A stretch of 64,000 nucleotides of DNA from Leuconostoc miyukkimchii (GTDB lineage Bacteria; Bacillota; Bacilli; Lactobacillales; Lactobacillaceae). The DNA is taken from NCBI RefSeq assembly GCF_019656055.1, contig NZ_BPKY01000005.1, positions 62,001-126,000 on the forward strand, written 5' to 3'. This document shows, in pieces, positions 7,599 through 16,518 of this stretch. Position numbers and translations under genes: made by a program. Numbering within the stretch: the first letter of the stretch is position 1; every line of letters starts with the position of its first letter. The notes under the pieces were generated by a model, which ran no database searches, was not told the DNA's origin, and was given only the letters and a program-made list of their open reading frames with translations.

Positions 7599-9278
7599 AT
7601 GACATTGCCGTTAATCGATTTTAAACATGTGACATTTAAATATCACGCTCAAGCTGAACCAACCCTACACGACGTCAGTTTTCAAATTAATCCTGGTGAG
7701 AAAGTTTTAATTGCAGGTGCCTCTGGTTCTGGTAAAACAACTCTGTTACGGTTGTTGAATGGTCTTATTCCACAGGCTTATGAAGGTGAAGTAACAGGAT
7801 CTTTAACATTAAACGGTAAAAATATTTTGGATCAAACGTTGTTTGATTTGTCGCTTCAAGCAGGAACAGTTTTGCAGGATTCAGATGCACAATTTGTCGG
7901 CCTTACAGTAGCAGAAGACATTGCATTTGCCTTGGAAAATGATTATCAGCCGGTTAATAAAATTAAAGCTGCTGTGTCTAAGTGGGCTAATTGGTTTGGT
8001 TTGGGAGAACGTTTAGAATTATCGCCACAGGCATTGTCTGGTGGCCAAAAACAGCGAACTGCAATGGCAGGTGTATTGGTCGATGATGGTAAATTATTGT
8101 TATTTGATGAACCATTAGCTAGTTTAGACCCAGCTGCTGGTGCTACTGCTATGGAAATGATTGATAATTTGCAATCAGAACGTGATTTAACAGTTGTTAT
8201 TATTGAGCATCGTATTGAGGAAGTATTAAATGCGAATGTTGATCGTGTTATTGTGATGGCAGATGGTCGAATTGTTGCTAATGGTACTCCAACTGAAATT
8301 ATACAGGCAGGCGTTCTTCCAAAAAATGGACTAGACGAGCCACTATATATTCAGTTACTTCGCCGTGCGAATATTGATATTACGAAAATTTCTGGGATAT
8401 CAGATGTTTCTACAGTTAATGTTAATCAACATAAGGCAGCTATTGCGCAACTCAAACAAAAAATTAATAAAAATCAACATCTGGCACCACAGCTAGTGAT
8501 TAAGGACTTGGCATTTAGTTACGACAATAATCAAACATTATTTGCGCAGTTTAATGCAACGATTAATCAAGGTGAAATTCTTGGAATTGTTGGTAAAAAT
8601 GGCTCTGGCAAGACAACATTGTCTCACTTATTAACTGGATTTTTGAATCCGGAATCAGGTGATATTTTGTTGGATGGTCAGTCAGTTTTACAGCAGTCCA
8701 TTAAAGAGCGAGCAGACCATATTGGATATGTGTTGCAAAATCCAAATCATATGATTACAAAATCAACTGTCTATGAGGAAGTAGCCAGTGGATTAGTCTT
8801 GCGACAGATACCAGAAGATCAAATTGAGACACGTGTACGTCAAGTATTAAAGTTGATTGATTTAGATGCAATGCGGCATTGGCCAATTGCTGCGTTAAGT
8901 TTTGGGCAAAAAAAACGTTTGACCATTGCTGCTGTGTTGGTTCTTGAACCAAAAATTTTAATTCTAGATGAACCGACTGCAGGACAAGACGCAACACATA
9001 CAGGTGAGTTATTGCAGTTTTTGTCTCGTATTAACAAGGATAAGCAGACAACGATTATTATTATTACCCATGATATGCATTTGTTAGCAAATTTTGTTCA
9101 GCGGACCTTAGTCATTGTCAATGGTCAACTAATTGGAGATACAACACCTGCAGAATTATTAGCTGATGAACAGTTGGTCGAAGACGCTAGTTTACGAACG
9201 ACAAGTATCTACCAGTTAGCAGAACGATTAGAAATTAGTCATCCAGAAGAGTTAAATGCTGCAATTGTAACGCAATGA
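7599..9278 (+). CDS. ECF transporter fused double ATPase
   Basis: Powers the ECF transporter by ATP hydrolysis on the inner face of the membrane. The 559-aa protein holds two ABC ATPase domains in one chain. Domain 1 has Walker A GASGSGKTTLLR (residues ~39-50), signature LSGGQKQR and Walker B LLLFDEPLASLD. Domain 2 has Walker A GKNGSGKTTLSH (~334-345), signature LSFGQKKR and Walker B ILILDEPTAGQD. Each carries its own Q loop and switch His (IIEH, ITHD). Shared group II modules use separate EcfA and EcfA' chains, whereas a fused pair is usual for the dedicated modules next to UPF0397 proteins. Confidence 0.92.
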   Translation: MTLPLIDFKHVTFKYHAQAEPTLHDVSFQINPGEKVLIAGASGSGKTTLLRLLNGLIPQAYEGEVTGSLTLNGKNILDQTLFDLSLQAGTVLQDSDAQFVGLTVAEDIAFALENDYQPVNKIKAAVSKWANWFGLGERLELSPQALSGGQKQRTAMAGVLVDDGKLLLFDEPLASLDPAAGATAMEMIDNLQSERDLTVVIIEHRIEEVLNANVDRVIVMADGRIVANGTPTEIIQAGVLPKNGLDEPLYIQLLRRANIDITKISGISDVSTVNVNQHKAAIAQLKQKINKNQHLAPQLVIKDLAFSYDNNQTLFAQFNATINQGEILGIVGKNGSGKTTLSHLLTGFLNPESGDILLDGQSVLQQSIKERADHIGYVLQNPNHMITKSTVYEEVASGLVLRQIPEDQIETRVRQVLKLIDLDAMRHWPIAALSFGQKKRLTIAAVLVLEPKILILDEPTAGQDATHTGELLQFLSRINKDKQTTIIIITHDMHLLANFVQRTLVIVNGQLIGDTTPAELLADEQLVEDASLRTTSIYQLAERLEISHPEELNAAIVTQ

Positions 9279-9336
9279 TATAAAAATTTTTGGCCGCTAT
9301 TAGTTAGAAAGTTGCTACGGGGAATAATGTAAAACA

Positions 9337-10161
9337 ATGAATAACTTATTTGGATATAAAAAAAGGGATACTTGGCTTAATCATACGACGGGTACGGCGA
9401 AATTGGTTGGTTTTTTATTGCTGACAACAATAGGAATGATATCATATGATACGCGTTTTCTACTTGGTTTAGGTTTGTTTGCAGTTGTTTTAATGCAAAC
9501 CACACAAATAAAATATCATGAGTACGCGCTCATGCTAAATTTAGTACTGGTTTTTGCTGTAATTAACTTAGTTATGATAATGGTTTTGGCACCACAATAT
9601 GGCACGCAATTGTACGGCACGCGTCACGTATTATTTGGTAGTGGTTATTGGTCAATTACACAAGAGCAACTGTTTTATGAATTCAATTTATTGCTTAAGT
9701 ATCTCTTTTCATTGCCATTTGCAATTATTTTATTGTTTACAACTAACCCTAGTGAATTTTCAGCTGGATTGAATAAAATCGGTGTACCATACAAAATTGC
9801 TTATGCATTCGCTATTACATTACGATACATTCCTGATGTTCAAAGCGATTATCATACAATTAGTTTGGCACAGCAAGCGCGTGGCTATGAAATATCTAAA
9901 AAAGCTTCCCTAAAGGCACGTGCGAAAGGTGCCGTACAAATTATTTTGCCATTAGTATTTACCAGTTTAGATCGTATTGAAACGATTAGTCAAGCAATGG
10001 AATTGAGACGATTTGGACGTCAGAAGAAACGGTCTTGGTATCAAGAACAATCATTTTCTCGTCGTGATGTGAGTGTTTTAGTTGGCTCAGTGATTATTGT
10101 TGGTATCGGTATTGCACTTTTGCTTAGTAATGGTGGGCGATTGTACAATCCCTTTAAATAA
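9337..10161 (+). CDS. ecfT: ECF transporter transmembrane (T) component
   Basis: The membrane scaffold that couples the ATPases to the S component. The 274-aa protein has several hydrophobic helices in residues 20-140 and a long cytoplasmic coupling region. That region carries the two short EcfT motifs that contact the ATPases: QQARGYEI near residue 188 and ELRRFGRQ near 227. A last membrane helix lies near residues 245-265. It completes a full S-AA-T set in one orientation. A clear ribosome site is not obvious (GGGGAATAATG lies further upstream), but the start agrees with the family N-terminus. Confidence 0.88.
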   Translation: MNNLFGYKKRDTWLNHTTGTAKLVGFLLLTTIGMISYDTRFLLGLGLFAVVLMQTTQIKYHEYALMLNLVLVFAVINLVMIMVLAPQYGTQLYGTRHVLFGSGYWSITQEQLFYEFNLLLKYLFSLPFAIILLFTTNPSEFSAGLNKIGVPYKIAYAFAITLRYIPDVQSDYHTISLAQQARGYEISKKASLKARAKGAVQIILPLVFTSLDRIETISQAMELRRFGRQKKRSWYQEQSFSRRDVSVLVGSVIIVGIGIALLLSNGGRLYNPFK

Positions 10162-10179
10162 AGGAGAGTGGTTACTGAT

Positions 10180-10215
10180 ATGAAATTTTATGTCAGTATA
10201 CTTGATATAATATGA
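10180..10215 (+). CDS. Possible 11-codon upstream frame coupled to the dipeptidase
   Basis: AAGGAGAG (10161-10168) is the only good ribosome site before the dipeptidase. It faces ATG at 10180, which opens MKFYVSILDII and stops at 10213-10215 inside the ATGATG start of the dipeptidase. This is the geometry of translational coupling. A 6-bp hairpin (10173-10178 with 10193-10198) could also hide the short frame. Whether the peptide is made is unknown. Confidence 0.35.
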   Translation: MKFYVSILDII

Positions 10216-11660
10216 TGAAATCAGTTATTCAATGGCAACAAGAAGCAGAAAGTTATCAGCCGGAATTGATTCAAGATTTATTACAATTTTTGGCCATTCC
10301 ATCAGTTTTGGATCCCACAACAGCTACGATACAACAGCCATTTGGCATTGGCATTGATATGGCGTTGGCTTATTTAGTTGATTTGGCAACTAGAGATGGT
10401 TTTAATGTTGAACGTGTGGCAGATAACATGGTTGTTGTCGTTGATTATGGCCCAAGTGATGCAGACGAAACAGTTGGTGTCTTATCACATGTTGATGTTG
10501 TTCCCGGTAATAGTGCCGCATGGCGTATGACATTGCCCTTTAGTCCGAAAATTGTTGGTAACAAAATTTATGCGCGTGGCGCACATGACATGAAAGTTGA
10601 TTTATTAGCAAGTTACTATGCATTAAGGCAATTAAAGGATAGTGGATTTTGGCCAAAACGTAAAATTCGTTTGATATTTGGTAGTGATGAAGAATCTGAC
10701 TGGCGTGATATGAAAACTTATCTTGAGCAAGTTGGGGAACCCACACTCGGTTTTTCTCCTGACGGTGCATTTCCAATTGTACCAGGTGAAAAGGGTGTTC
10801 AAACGATTGTTATCAAATTTGCGGGAAATAAAATATTTAACGACCAACTTTTTCAATTGATTAAATTTGAGTCGGGTGATCGTGATAATGTTGTTCCGGG
10901 TGTTGCAAAAGCTATTGTAAGATTACCAGAATGGGCAGATATTAATAAATTTTTAGCCCAATTTGAACAATACGTGAAAAATGTCCCAGTTATTACGGGT
11001 ATTGGGCAATATGATGACGGTTATATTCTGCTCACACTGTATGGCAAGTCAGCTCATGGTGCATATCCTGAAGATGGTCTCAATGCTGGAACTTATCTGG
11101 CACATTTTTTAGATCAATTTGAATTTAATGGACAAGCGCATGCTTTTATTGAATTTTTAGGGCATGGCAATCATCAAAGTGTTTTTGGTGAAAAGTTAGG
11201 TTTAGTTTTCCATGATGATATTATGGGCGATTTAACCATGAACATTGGACAAATGCATTACTACCATAATGCTGGCAGTGAAATTCGTATACAATTTAGA
11301 TTTCCAATCGGTATTACAGAAACAGCCATTTTAACACAGGTTCAGCGCCATATCGGTAGCTTAAATGCTAAAATATTTAAAGAAGCACAATTTGGTAATG
11401 CACCTCATATGGTTGATTTAAAAGATCCAATTGTGGATGCCTTAGAAGAAGTTTATGCCGAACATACGCATACGCAAAAAACGTATAAAATTTCAAATGG
11501 TGGTTCATATGCACGATTATTAAAACGTGGTGTTGCATTTGGCGGTCAGTTTCCTGATGTTGAGGTCACAAGCCACCAACCTGATGAGTACGCGCTCGTG
11601 AGCCATATTCCAAAGACACAGGCAATTTTTGCTCATGCATTATATGAAATATCTAAATAG
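10212..11660 (+). CDS. pepV: M20 family dipeptidase, PepV type
   Basis: A cytoplasmic metallo-dipeptidase that releases amino acids from imported dipeptides. The 482-aa length fits PepV. Metal and catalytic residues are visible in order: SHVDVVPG (His and catalytic Asp, ~residue 98), RGAHDMK (bridging Asp), FGSDEESDW (catalytic Glu pair, ~158), SPDGAFP (Asp) and TSHQPDEY near the C-terminus (last His). The lid domain lies in between. The start follows a short upstream frame rather than a direct ribosome site. It sits 51 bases after ecfT and could be cotranscribed. A TATAAT at 10206 is badly placed for this start. Confidence 0.85.
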   Translation: MMKSVIQWQQEAESYQPELIQDLLQFLAIPSVLDPTTATIQQPFGIGIDMALAYLVDLATRDGFNVERVADNMVVVVDYGPSDADETVGVLSHVDVVPGNSAAWRMTLPFSPKIVGNKIYARGAHDMKVDLLASYYALRQLKDSGFWPKRKIRLIFGSDEESDWRDMKTYLEQVGEPTLGFSPDGAFPIVPGEKGVQTIVIKFAGNKIFNDQLFQLIKFESGDRDNVVPGVAKAIVRLPEWADINKFLAQFEQYVKNVPVITGIGQYDDGYILLTLYGKSAHGAYPEDGLNAGTYLAHFLDQFEFNGQAHAFIEFLGHGNHQSVFGEKLGLVFHDDIMGDLTMNIGQMHYYHNAGSEIRIQFRFPIGITETAILTQVQRHIGSLNAKIFKEAQFGNAPHMVDLKDPIVDALEEVYAEHTHTQKTYKISNGGSYARLLKRGVAFGGQFPDVEVTSHQPDEYALVSHIPKTQAIFAHALYEISK

Positions 11661-11698
11661 TAGATCTAATCGCCATCGTGTTAATGTATCTTAAAAAT

Positions 11699-11721
11699 CA
11701 GGTAATTATGCCTGCTTTTTT
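11699..11721 (+). terminator. Weak terminator after the dipeptidase
   Basis: CAGG (11699-11702) pairs with CCTG (11711-11714), with one extra wobble pair, and is followed by seven T. The stem is short, so efficiency is doubtful. Confidence 0.4.
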
Positions 11722-11823
11722 TGTTCAATTAGGATAACGTCAACTATGGTAAAATAGAACGTATAGTATATTCTGAGGTGTAGGATTTAAGCGTTATTAC
11801 GTTATAAAAAATTGAGGTTACTT

Positions 11824-13851
11824 GTGAAAAAACTATTTAATTTTAAATCACTACCTATATTTTTTCAAAATACCAAATTGGGCATGGTTACCTTACTATT
11901 ACTCTTAGTAAGTTTAATGAGTGTTTTTTTTGCATTACTGATTAATTGGGTTTTTGGGCTAATATGGGTTATTGTCGTTGTTATTGGTCTTGTTTATTCT
12001 GCGCAAGCGTTAAGGGAAGTTAATGAAAATGCGCAAGAGTATCTTTCTGGTTTGGGTTATAGGATATCTCGTAGTGAACAAGAAGCTCTGATTAGAATGC
12101 CTATTGGTATAATTCTGTTGAACGAATCTGCAAAAATTGATTGGATCAATCCATACATGCAAGGTTATTTGGGGAAACGGGATGTATTGGGAATGACATT
12201 GTCAGCATTGGACTCACAGTTAGCTGCAGATATCAAAAGTTATTCTGATGCTAGAGAAACTAATACGATTACATGGCAAGACAAACAATTCTCGCTTTAT
12301 GTGCAACAGAACTTACGTGTTATTTATATGATGGATATTAGTGAGTACGCTGCTATTGCTACAGAATATGAAGATCATCAGTTGTTTAGTGGTTTAATCT
12401 CAGTAGATAACTATGAGGAAGTCACTGAAGGAATGAGTGAATCAGAGACGTCAACGCTACGTACTTACGTTACAGGTGCATTGAGTGATTGGGCAGCATC
12501 ACATCATATTTATTTAAGACGTCTTAATACCGTTCATTATGTATTGTTTGGATATCAAAAAGCATTGCAAGATGCTGAAAGTGATAAATTTTCTATTTTG
12601 AAAATTATTCGAGAAACGACTGCGCAACAAAATTCACCAGTGACGTTATCTATGGGGATTGCTTATGGTGAAAAAGATATTATTAAATTGGCTAAAATGG
12701 CTCAAACAAATCTGGATTTGGCTTTGGGACGTGGTGGAGATCAAGTTGTTGTTAAGTCTAACCAAGAAGCAGCACGTTTCTATGGCGGTGCGACAAACCC
12801 AATGGAGAAACGCACACGTGTACGTGCGAGAATGATTTCTCAAACAGTTGCTGAGTTGATGGAACAATCAGATAACATCATGATTGTTGGACATGCGACA
12901 CCTGATTTGGATGCAATTGGTGCTGGATTAGGTATTTGGCGAATGGCTCAGACAAAAAACAAAGCGGCATTCGTGATTATTGATGAAAAAACAGTTTATA
13001 GTGACATCACATTACTTCTGGAGGAAATGCGTAAAGATCCACCAAATATTGTTGCACCTGGATCAAATATCAATGATTCCATTGTAGACGAAACAAGAGC
13101 TTTGAAACTTGTTCGGGACAATACGTTGTTGATTTTGGTTGATCATGCTAGGTCTGGTATTACCAGTGCCCCACATTTGTTAGAAAGACTGACAAATCGT
13201 GTTGTTGTAATTGATCATCACCGATTAGCTGAAAATGGTTTGTCAGAAAAACCTTTGTTAAGTTATGTTGAACCGTATGCCTCGTCAACGTCTGAGTTAG
13301 TTGTTGAGATGTTACAGTATCAAGATCAAAGCCACGCACCAATTACTAAGTTAGAAGCGACAGCGATGTTAGGTGGCATTCAAATTGATACTAAAAACTT
13401 CACACTTCGTACAGGAACAAGAACGTTCGATGCTGCTAGTTACTTACGTGCTAACGGAGCCGATAGCAATTTAATTCAATCATTTATGAAAGAAAGTTTG
13501 AGTGACTTTAAGGCACGTACTCACTTAGTTAATTTAGCGGTCGTACATGATGGTAATGCGATTGCCACTGGTGAAGATACAGTACCATATTCTGGATTAA
13601 TCACAGCACAGGCTGCTGATGAGTTATTGCAGATTAATGGTGTTGAGGCCTCATACGTAATTAGTAAACGTTCAGATGACCGAGTTGGTATTTCAGCACG
13701 CTCAACAGGTCAGCGTAATGTGCAACGTGTTATGGAAGCAATGGGTGGTGGTGGCCGTTTGTCTAACGCAGCTACTCAAATTGAAAATATGACGACAGAT
13801 GAAGTAGATAAACAGTTACAAGAAATTTTAAAAGATAGTGATGATGAATAG
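11824..13851 (+). CDS. gdpP: Cyclic-di-AMP phosphodiesterase GdpP
   Basis: Degrades the second messenger c-di-AMP and so affects potassium, osmotic and cell-wall homeostasis. The 675-aa protein has two N-terminal membrane helices (about residues 15-58), a PAS-like domain (~80-160) and a degenerate GGDEF domain (~165-310). The DHH phosphodiesterase follows with metal ligands in GHATPDLDAIG, DHARSG and VIDHHRLAE; the DHHA1 part ends with MGGGGRLSNAA. I chose GTG at 11824 because GAGG lies 6 bases upstream; TTG at 11812 overlaps that site. gdpP-rplI-dnaB is the standard order in Firmicutes. Confidence 0.95.
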   Translation: MKKLFNFKSLPIFFQNTKLGMVTLLLLLVSLMSVFFALLINWVFGLIWVIVVVIGLVYSAQALREVNENAQEYLSGLGYRISRSEQEALIRMPIGIILLNESAKIDWINPYMQGYLGKRDVLGMTLSALDSQLAADIKSYSDARETNTITWQDKQFSLYVQQNLRVIYMMDISEYAAIATEYEDHQLFSGLISVDNYEEVTEGMSESETSTLRTYVTGALSDWAASHHIYLRRLNTVHYVLFGYQKALQDAESDKFSILKIIRETTAQQNSPVTLSMGIAYGEKDIIKLAKMAQTNLDLALGRGGDQVVVKSNQEAARFYGGATNPMEKRTRVRARMISQTVAELMEQSDNIMIVGHATPDLDAIGAGLGIWRMAQTKNKAAFVIIDEKTVYSDITLLLEEMRKDPPNIVAPGSNINDSIVDETRALKLVRDNTLLILVDHARSGITSAPHLLERLTNRVVVIDHHRLAENGLSEKPLLSYVEPYASSTSELVVEMLQYQDQSHAPITKLEATAMLGGIQIDTKNFTLRTGTRTFDAASYLRANGADSNLIQSFMKESLSDFKARTHLVNLAVVHDGNAIATGEDTVPYSGLITAQAADELLQINGVEASYVISKRSDDRVGISARSTGQRNVQRVMEAMGGGGRLSNAATQIENMTTDEVDKQLQEILKDSDDE

Positions 13852-13865
13852 GAATAAGTTTAAGT

Positions 13866-13896
13866 ATGCATACCAATGAATGATATTGGTATGCAT
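13866..13896 (+). other. Perfect 12-bp hairpin between gdpP and rplI, without a T tract
   Basis: ATGCATACCAAT (13866-13877) and ATTGGTATGCAT (13885-13896) form a 12-bp stem with a 7-nt loop, starting 15 bases after the gdpP stop. No poly-T follows on either strand, so it is not a simple terminator. It may be an mRNA-processing or stabilising element, or a binding site. Confidence 0.6.
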
Positions 13897-13936
13897 GTTA
13901 ATAAAAAATTAATTGACAAATTGGAGGATAAACAAT

Positions 13937-14389
13937 ATGAAGGTCGTATTTTTAGAAGATGTTAAGGGTCGTGGAAAAAAGGGAGAAATTAAAGAGGTTC
14001 CTGATGGCTATGCGAACAACTTTTTGATCAAAAACAAGAAAGCAGAACCTGCTACTGGAAAAAATTTAGGTGCAGTGAAGGGAAGACAGAAAGCTGAAGA
14101 AAAAGCAGCAGCTGAGTCCTTAGCCGATGCGCAAGCGTTAAAGGCAAAAATTGAAGCTGAAAATTTTGTAGTTGAAATAAAAGGTAAGTCTGGTGCTGAT
14201 GGTCGACTATTTGGTGCTGTTTCAACAAAACAAATTGTGACAGCTTTAGCTGAACAAAAGCAACTTAAAGTAGATAAGCGTAAATTGGTATTAAATCAAC
14301 CTATACACTCATTAGGTTATACAGATGTGCCTTTGAAGTTACATCGTGAAGTCACGGCAGATTTACGTGTTCATGTTAGCGAGGGATAA
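13937..14389 (+). CDS. rplI: 50S ribosomal protein L9
   Basis: A large-subunit protein that reaches from 23S rRNA domain V and helps limit frameshifting. The 150-aa protein has the N-terminal globular domain with the L9 signature [21 protein letters not shown], a long charged connecting helix (residues ~40-75, rich in Lys, Ala and Glu) and a C-terminal domain ending in VTADLRVHV. The ATG at 13937 has TTGGAGGA about 8 bases upstream; an in-frame ATG further upstream overlaps that site and is rejected. Its stop overlaps the start of the helicase gene, indicating translational coupling. Confidence 0.96.
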   Translation: MKVVFLEDVKGRGKKGEIKEVPDGYANNFLIKNKKAEPATGKNLGAVKGRQKAEEKAAAESLADAQALKAKIEAENFVVEIKGKSGADGRLFGAVSTKQIVTALAEQKQLKVDKRKLVLNQPIHSLGYTDVPLKLHREVTADLRVHVSEG

Positions 14390-14391
14390 TG

Positions 14392-15858
14392 ATGGACAAT
14401 CCGGGATCATACGAATATAGACAAGTACCACAAGATGTGGATGCGGAACGTGCGGTACTCGGTGCCATTTTTTTCGATGTTAAATCAGATAATGCAATGG
14501 TTGAGGCTAATGCAATCATAGAACCAGATGATTTTTACCGACAAGCACACCAAACTATTTTTAAGGCAATGCGTCAGTTAGTTGATGAGCAACGACCAAT
14601 TGATATGCTGACATTGCAAGATAAATTAAATAGTATGCAGCAGCTTGATAATGTCGGTGGAATGGCGTATTTAGCGGAAATATCGGAATCCTCGGCTTCT
14701 TCTGCTAACTTGAAACATTATGCTAATATTGTGCACGAAAAGTCGATTCTAAGACGTATGATTGATACGTTAACCCGTAGCATGTCACTGGCTTACGATG
14801 CTGCGGAACCAAGTGAAGAAATTTTAGATAGTTTGAGTCGTAATTTAGATACTTTAGCTGAAAACCGTGGTGACGAAGATTTTCAGAAGATAAAAGAAGT
14901 ATTACAAGAATTTCAGGCTAATTTAGATAGTGCTGTTGAAAACGATAATGATGTGGTAGGTTTAGCAACTGGATATCCAGAGCTGGATAAATTAACGCAT
15001 GGTTTTCGAGAAGATCAGATGGTTGTACTGGGTGCACGTCCTGCGGTTGGAAAAACTGCATTTGTCTTAAATATTGCAAAAAATGTGGCAAAAGCTGAAA
15101 AAGTACCAGTGGTAGTTTTTAGTTTAGAAATGGGTGCTGTTGATTTAGTTACGCGGCTGGTAGCTGCTGAAGGTGCGATTGATTCAAATCACTTAACGAC
15201 AGGAAAAATGACGCAAGAAGATTGGCAATCATTAACGTTGGCCATGCAGTCTTTGGCTAATATGCAGATTTACTTGGATGATACGCCAGGTATAAAAATT
15301 AATCAGATTAGTGCAAAGTTACGTAAACTAGAAAAAGATATTGTTAATGATATGACAGCAGAACAGCGAGTTAATAATCCGCATCCTATCGGTATGGTGA
15401 TTATTGATTATCTGGGACTGATAGAATCTAATAATAGAGAAAGCCGTCAACAGGCAGTTTCAGAGATTTCGCGTGCAATCAAAAAACTAGCAAAAGAACT
15501 ACATACACCAATATTAGCCCTTGCACAATTGAGCCGTGGTGTGGAACAACGAACAGACAAAAGACCTGTACTATCTGATTTGCGTGAATCTGGTTCTATT
15601 GAACAGGATGCTGATATCGTGGCGTTTTTGTATCGAGATGACTACTATCGTAATGAAAACGATGAAGACGGTGGCGATAGTACACAACGTGATGAGGAAG
15701 AAGCTGTACCAATAGAAATTATTTTGGAAAAGAACCGTGCCGGCGCTCGGGGAACGGCAACATTAATGTTTAATAAGCCAACATTTAAATTTAGTCCCAT
15801 GGCACCATCATTTCGTGATGATCCTAATGCAGGACCTAATAACAATGCTGCTTGGTAG
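14392..15858 (+). CDS. dnaB: Replicative DNA helicase (DnaB family)
   Basis: A hexameric helicase that unwinds the fork and binds primase; it is named DnaC in Bacillus. The 488-aa protein has the N-terminal primase-interaction domain (residues 15-120) starting with VPQDVDAERAVLGAI. The RecA-like motor has Walker A GARPAVGKTAF (~220), SLEMG, Walker B MVIIDYLGLI (~341) and the LSRGVEQR segment. Two adjacent ATG codons (14389, 14392) are possible; GAGGG at 14381-14385 fits the second better. The frame overlaps the rplI stop. It ends the gdpP-rplI-dnaB unit at a strong bidirectional terminator. Confidence 0.96.
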   Translation: MDNPGSYEYRQVPQDVDAERAVLGAIFFDVKSDNAMVEANAIIEPDDFYRQAHQTIFKAMRQLVDEQRPIDMLTLQDKLNSMQQLDNVGGMAYLAEISESSASSANLKHYANIVHEKSILRRMIDTLTRSMSLAYDAAEPSEEILDSLSRNLDTLAENRGDEDFQKIKEVLQEFQANLDSAVENDNDVVGLATGYPELDKLTHGFREDQMVVLGARPAVGKTAFVLNIAKNVAKAEKVPVVVFSLEMGAVDLVTRLVAAEGAIDSNHLTTGKMTQEDWQSLTLAMQSLANMQIYLDDTPGIKINQISAKLRKLEKDIVNDMTAEQRVNNPHPIGMVIIDYLGLIESNNRESRQQAVSEISRAIKKLAKELHTPILALAQLSRGVEQRTDKRPVLSDLRESGSIEQDADIVAFLYRDDYYRNENDEDGGDSTQRDEEEAVPIEIILEKNRAGARGTATLMFNKPTFKFSPMAPSFRDDPNAGPNNNAAW

Positions 15859-15859
15859 T

Positions 15860-15889
15860 AAAAAGGCGAGAATTTTTCTCGCCTTTTTA
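15860..15889. terminator. Bidirectional terminator between dnaB and ybaK
   Basis: A 13-bp perfect stem (15860-15872 with 15876-15888) has a 3-nt loop, A runs on the left and T runs on the right. It can end dnaB on the plus strand and ybaK on the minus strand. Confidence 0.9.
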
Positions 15890-15939
15890 TTATTGAAAAT
15901 GTAGCGCTTGAGTGTTTTGATAAATCAGTTAGTGTGAGA

Positions 15940-16440
15940 TTAATCATGTTCTAGTAAATCAACAAAGGGCGCATTGATGAGTTGAGAAACATCGTGTGGT
16001 TTAATTTTATTTGAACGACCGAGTTCACCACCGCTTACTAGAAAGTATTCGGCATGTTCAGCTGTTGTATCAATATAAATGGGGAAATGCTTATTTTGCC
16101 AGATACCAATAGGATTATTGGCACCATGAATGTATCCGGTTGTTTTTTTGAGCTCTTTTAGAGATAACATCGTGACTTTTTTATTGCCAGACGCAGCAGC
16201 AAGTTTTTTCAACGACAGGTGTTTTGTAATGGGTAAAACTGCAACAACTGGACCAGTTTTGTCACCAGTTGCAGCTAATGTTTTATAGATATCATCATGT
16301 TTAATATTGAAACTAGCCAGTATTGCATCACGCTCTGCTTCTGATTTGTCCAAAATATTTAACTCTAATGGTTCGTATGTCACGCCATGTTTATCCATTA
16401 TTTGTTCAGGAAGTGTTTTTTTAATTTTTTTCTTTGCCAT
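15940..16440 (-). CDS. ybaK: Cys-tRNA(Pro)/aminoacyl-tRNA deacylase, YbaK type
   Basis: Removes cysteine wrongly attached to tRNA-Pro by prolyl-tRNA synthetase. The 166-aa protein fits the single-domain YbaK fold. Visible features are DIYKTLAATGD near residue 50, VAVLPITKHLSLKKLAAA near 66 with the conserved Lys-rich helix, TTGYIHGANNPIG near 101 (the Gly-x-x-x-Pro region of the active site) and SGGELGRSNKI near 136. It is transcribed divergently from the gntR gene. Its extended -10 (TG-n-TAAAAT on the minus strand) ends about 10 bases before the start codon, so the mRNA would be leaderless or nearly so. Confidence 0.88.
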   Translation of the reverse strand: MAKKKIKKTLPEQIMDKHGVTYEPLELNILDKSEAERDAILASFNIKHDDIYKTLAATGDKTGPVVAVLPITKHLSLKKLAAASGNKKVTMLSLKELKKTTGYIHGANNPIGIWQNKHFPIYIDTTAEHAEYFLVSGGELGRSNKIKPHDVSQLINAPFVDLLEHD

Positions 16441-16449
16441 AATGGTTTC

Positions 16450-16509
16450 ATTTTACCACAAATTGGAACAACCAAAAAGTCGCGCGGTCCAACCAATTTG
16501 TGATATAAT
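16450..16509. promoter_or_regulatory. Symmetric operator over two divergent extended -10 promoters
   Basis: CACAAATTGG (16457-16466) and CCAATTTGTG (16493-16502) form a perfect 10-bp inverted repeat. The right arm ends in the TG of an extended -10 (TG-A-TATAAT, 16501-16509) for gntR. The left arm overlaps the matching TG-G-TAAAAT on the minus strand (TAAAAT at 16450-16455) for ybaK. One dimeric regulator bound to both arms could control both genes. The encoded GntR protein is the natural candidate. Confidence 0.65.
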
Positions 16510-16518
16510 TTTAACATT

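Noticed and set aside
10201-10217. TATAAT at 10206-10211 as a leaderless promoter of pepV
   Set aside because: The expected start point would be at or beyond 10217, inside the coding sequence, and no -35 element fits.
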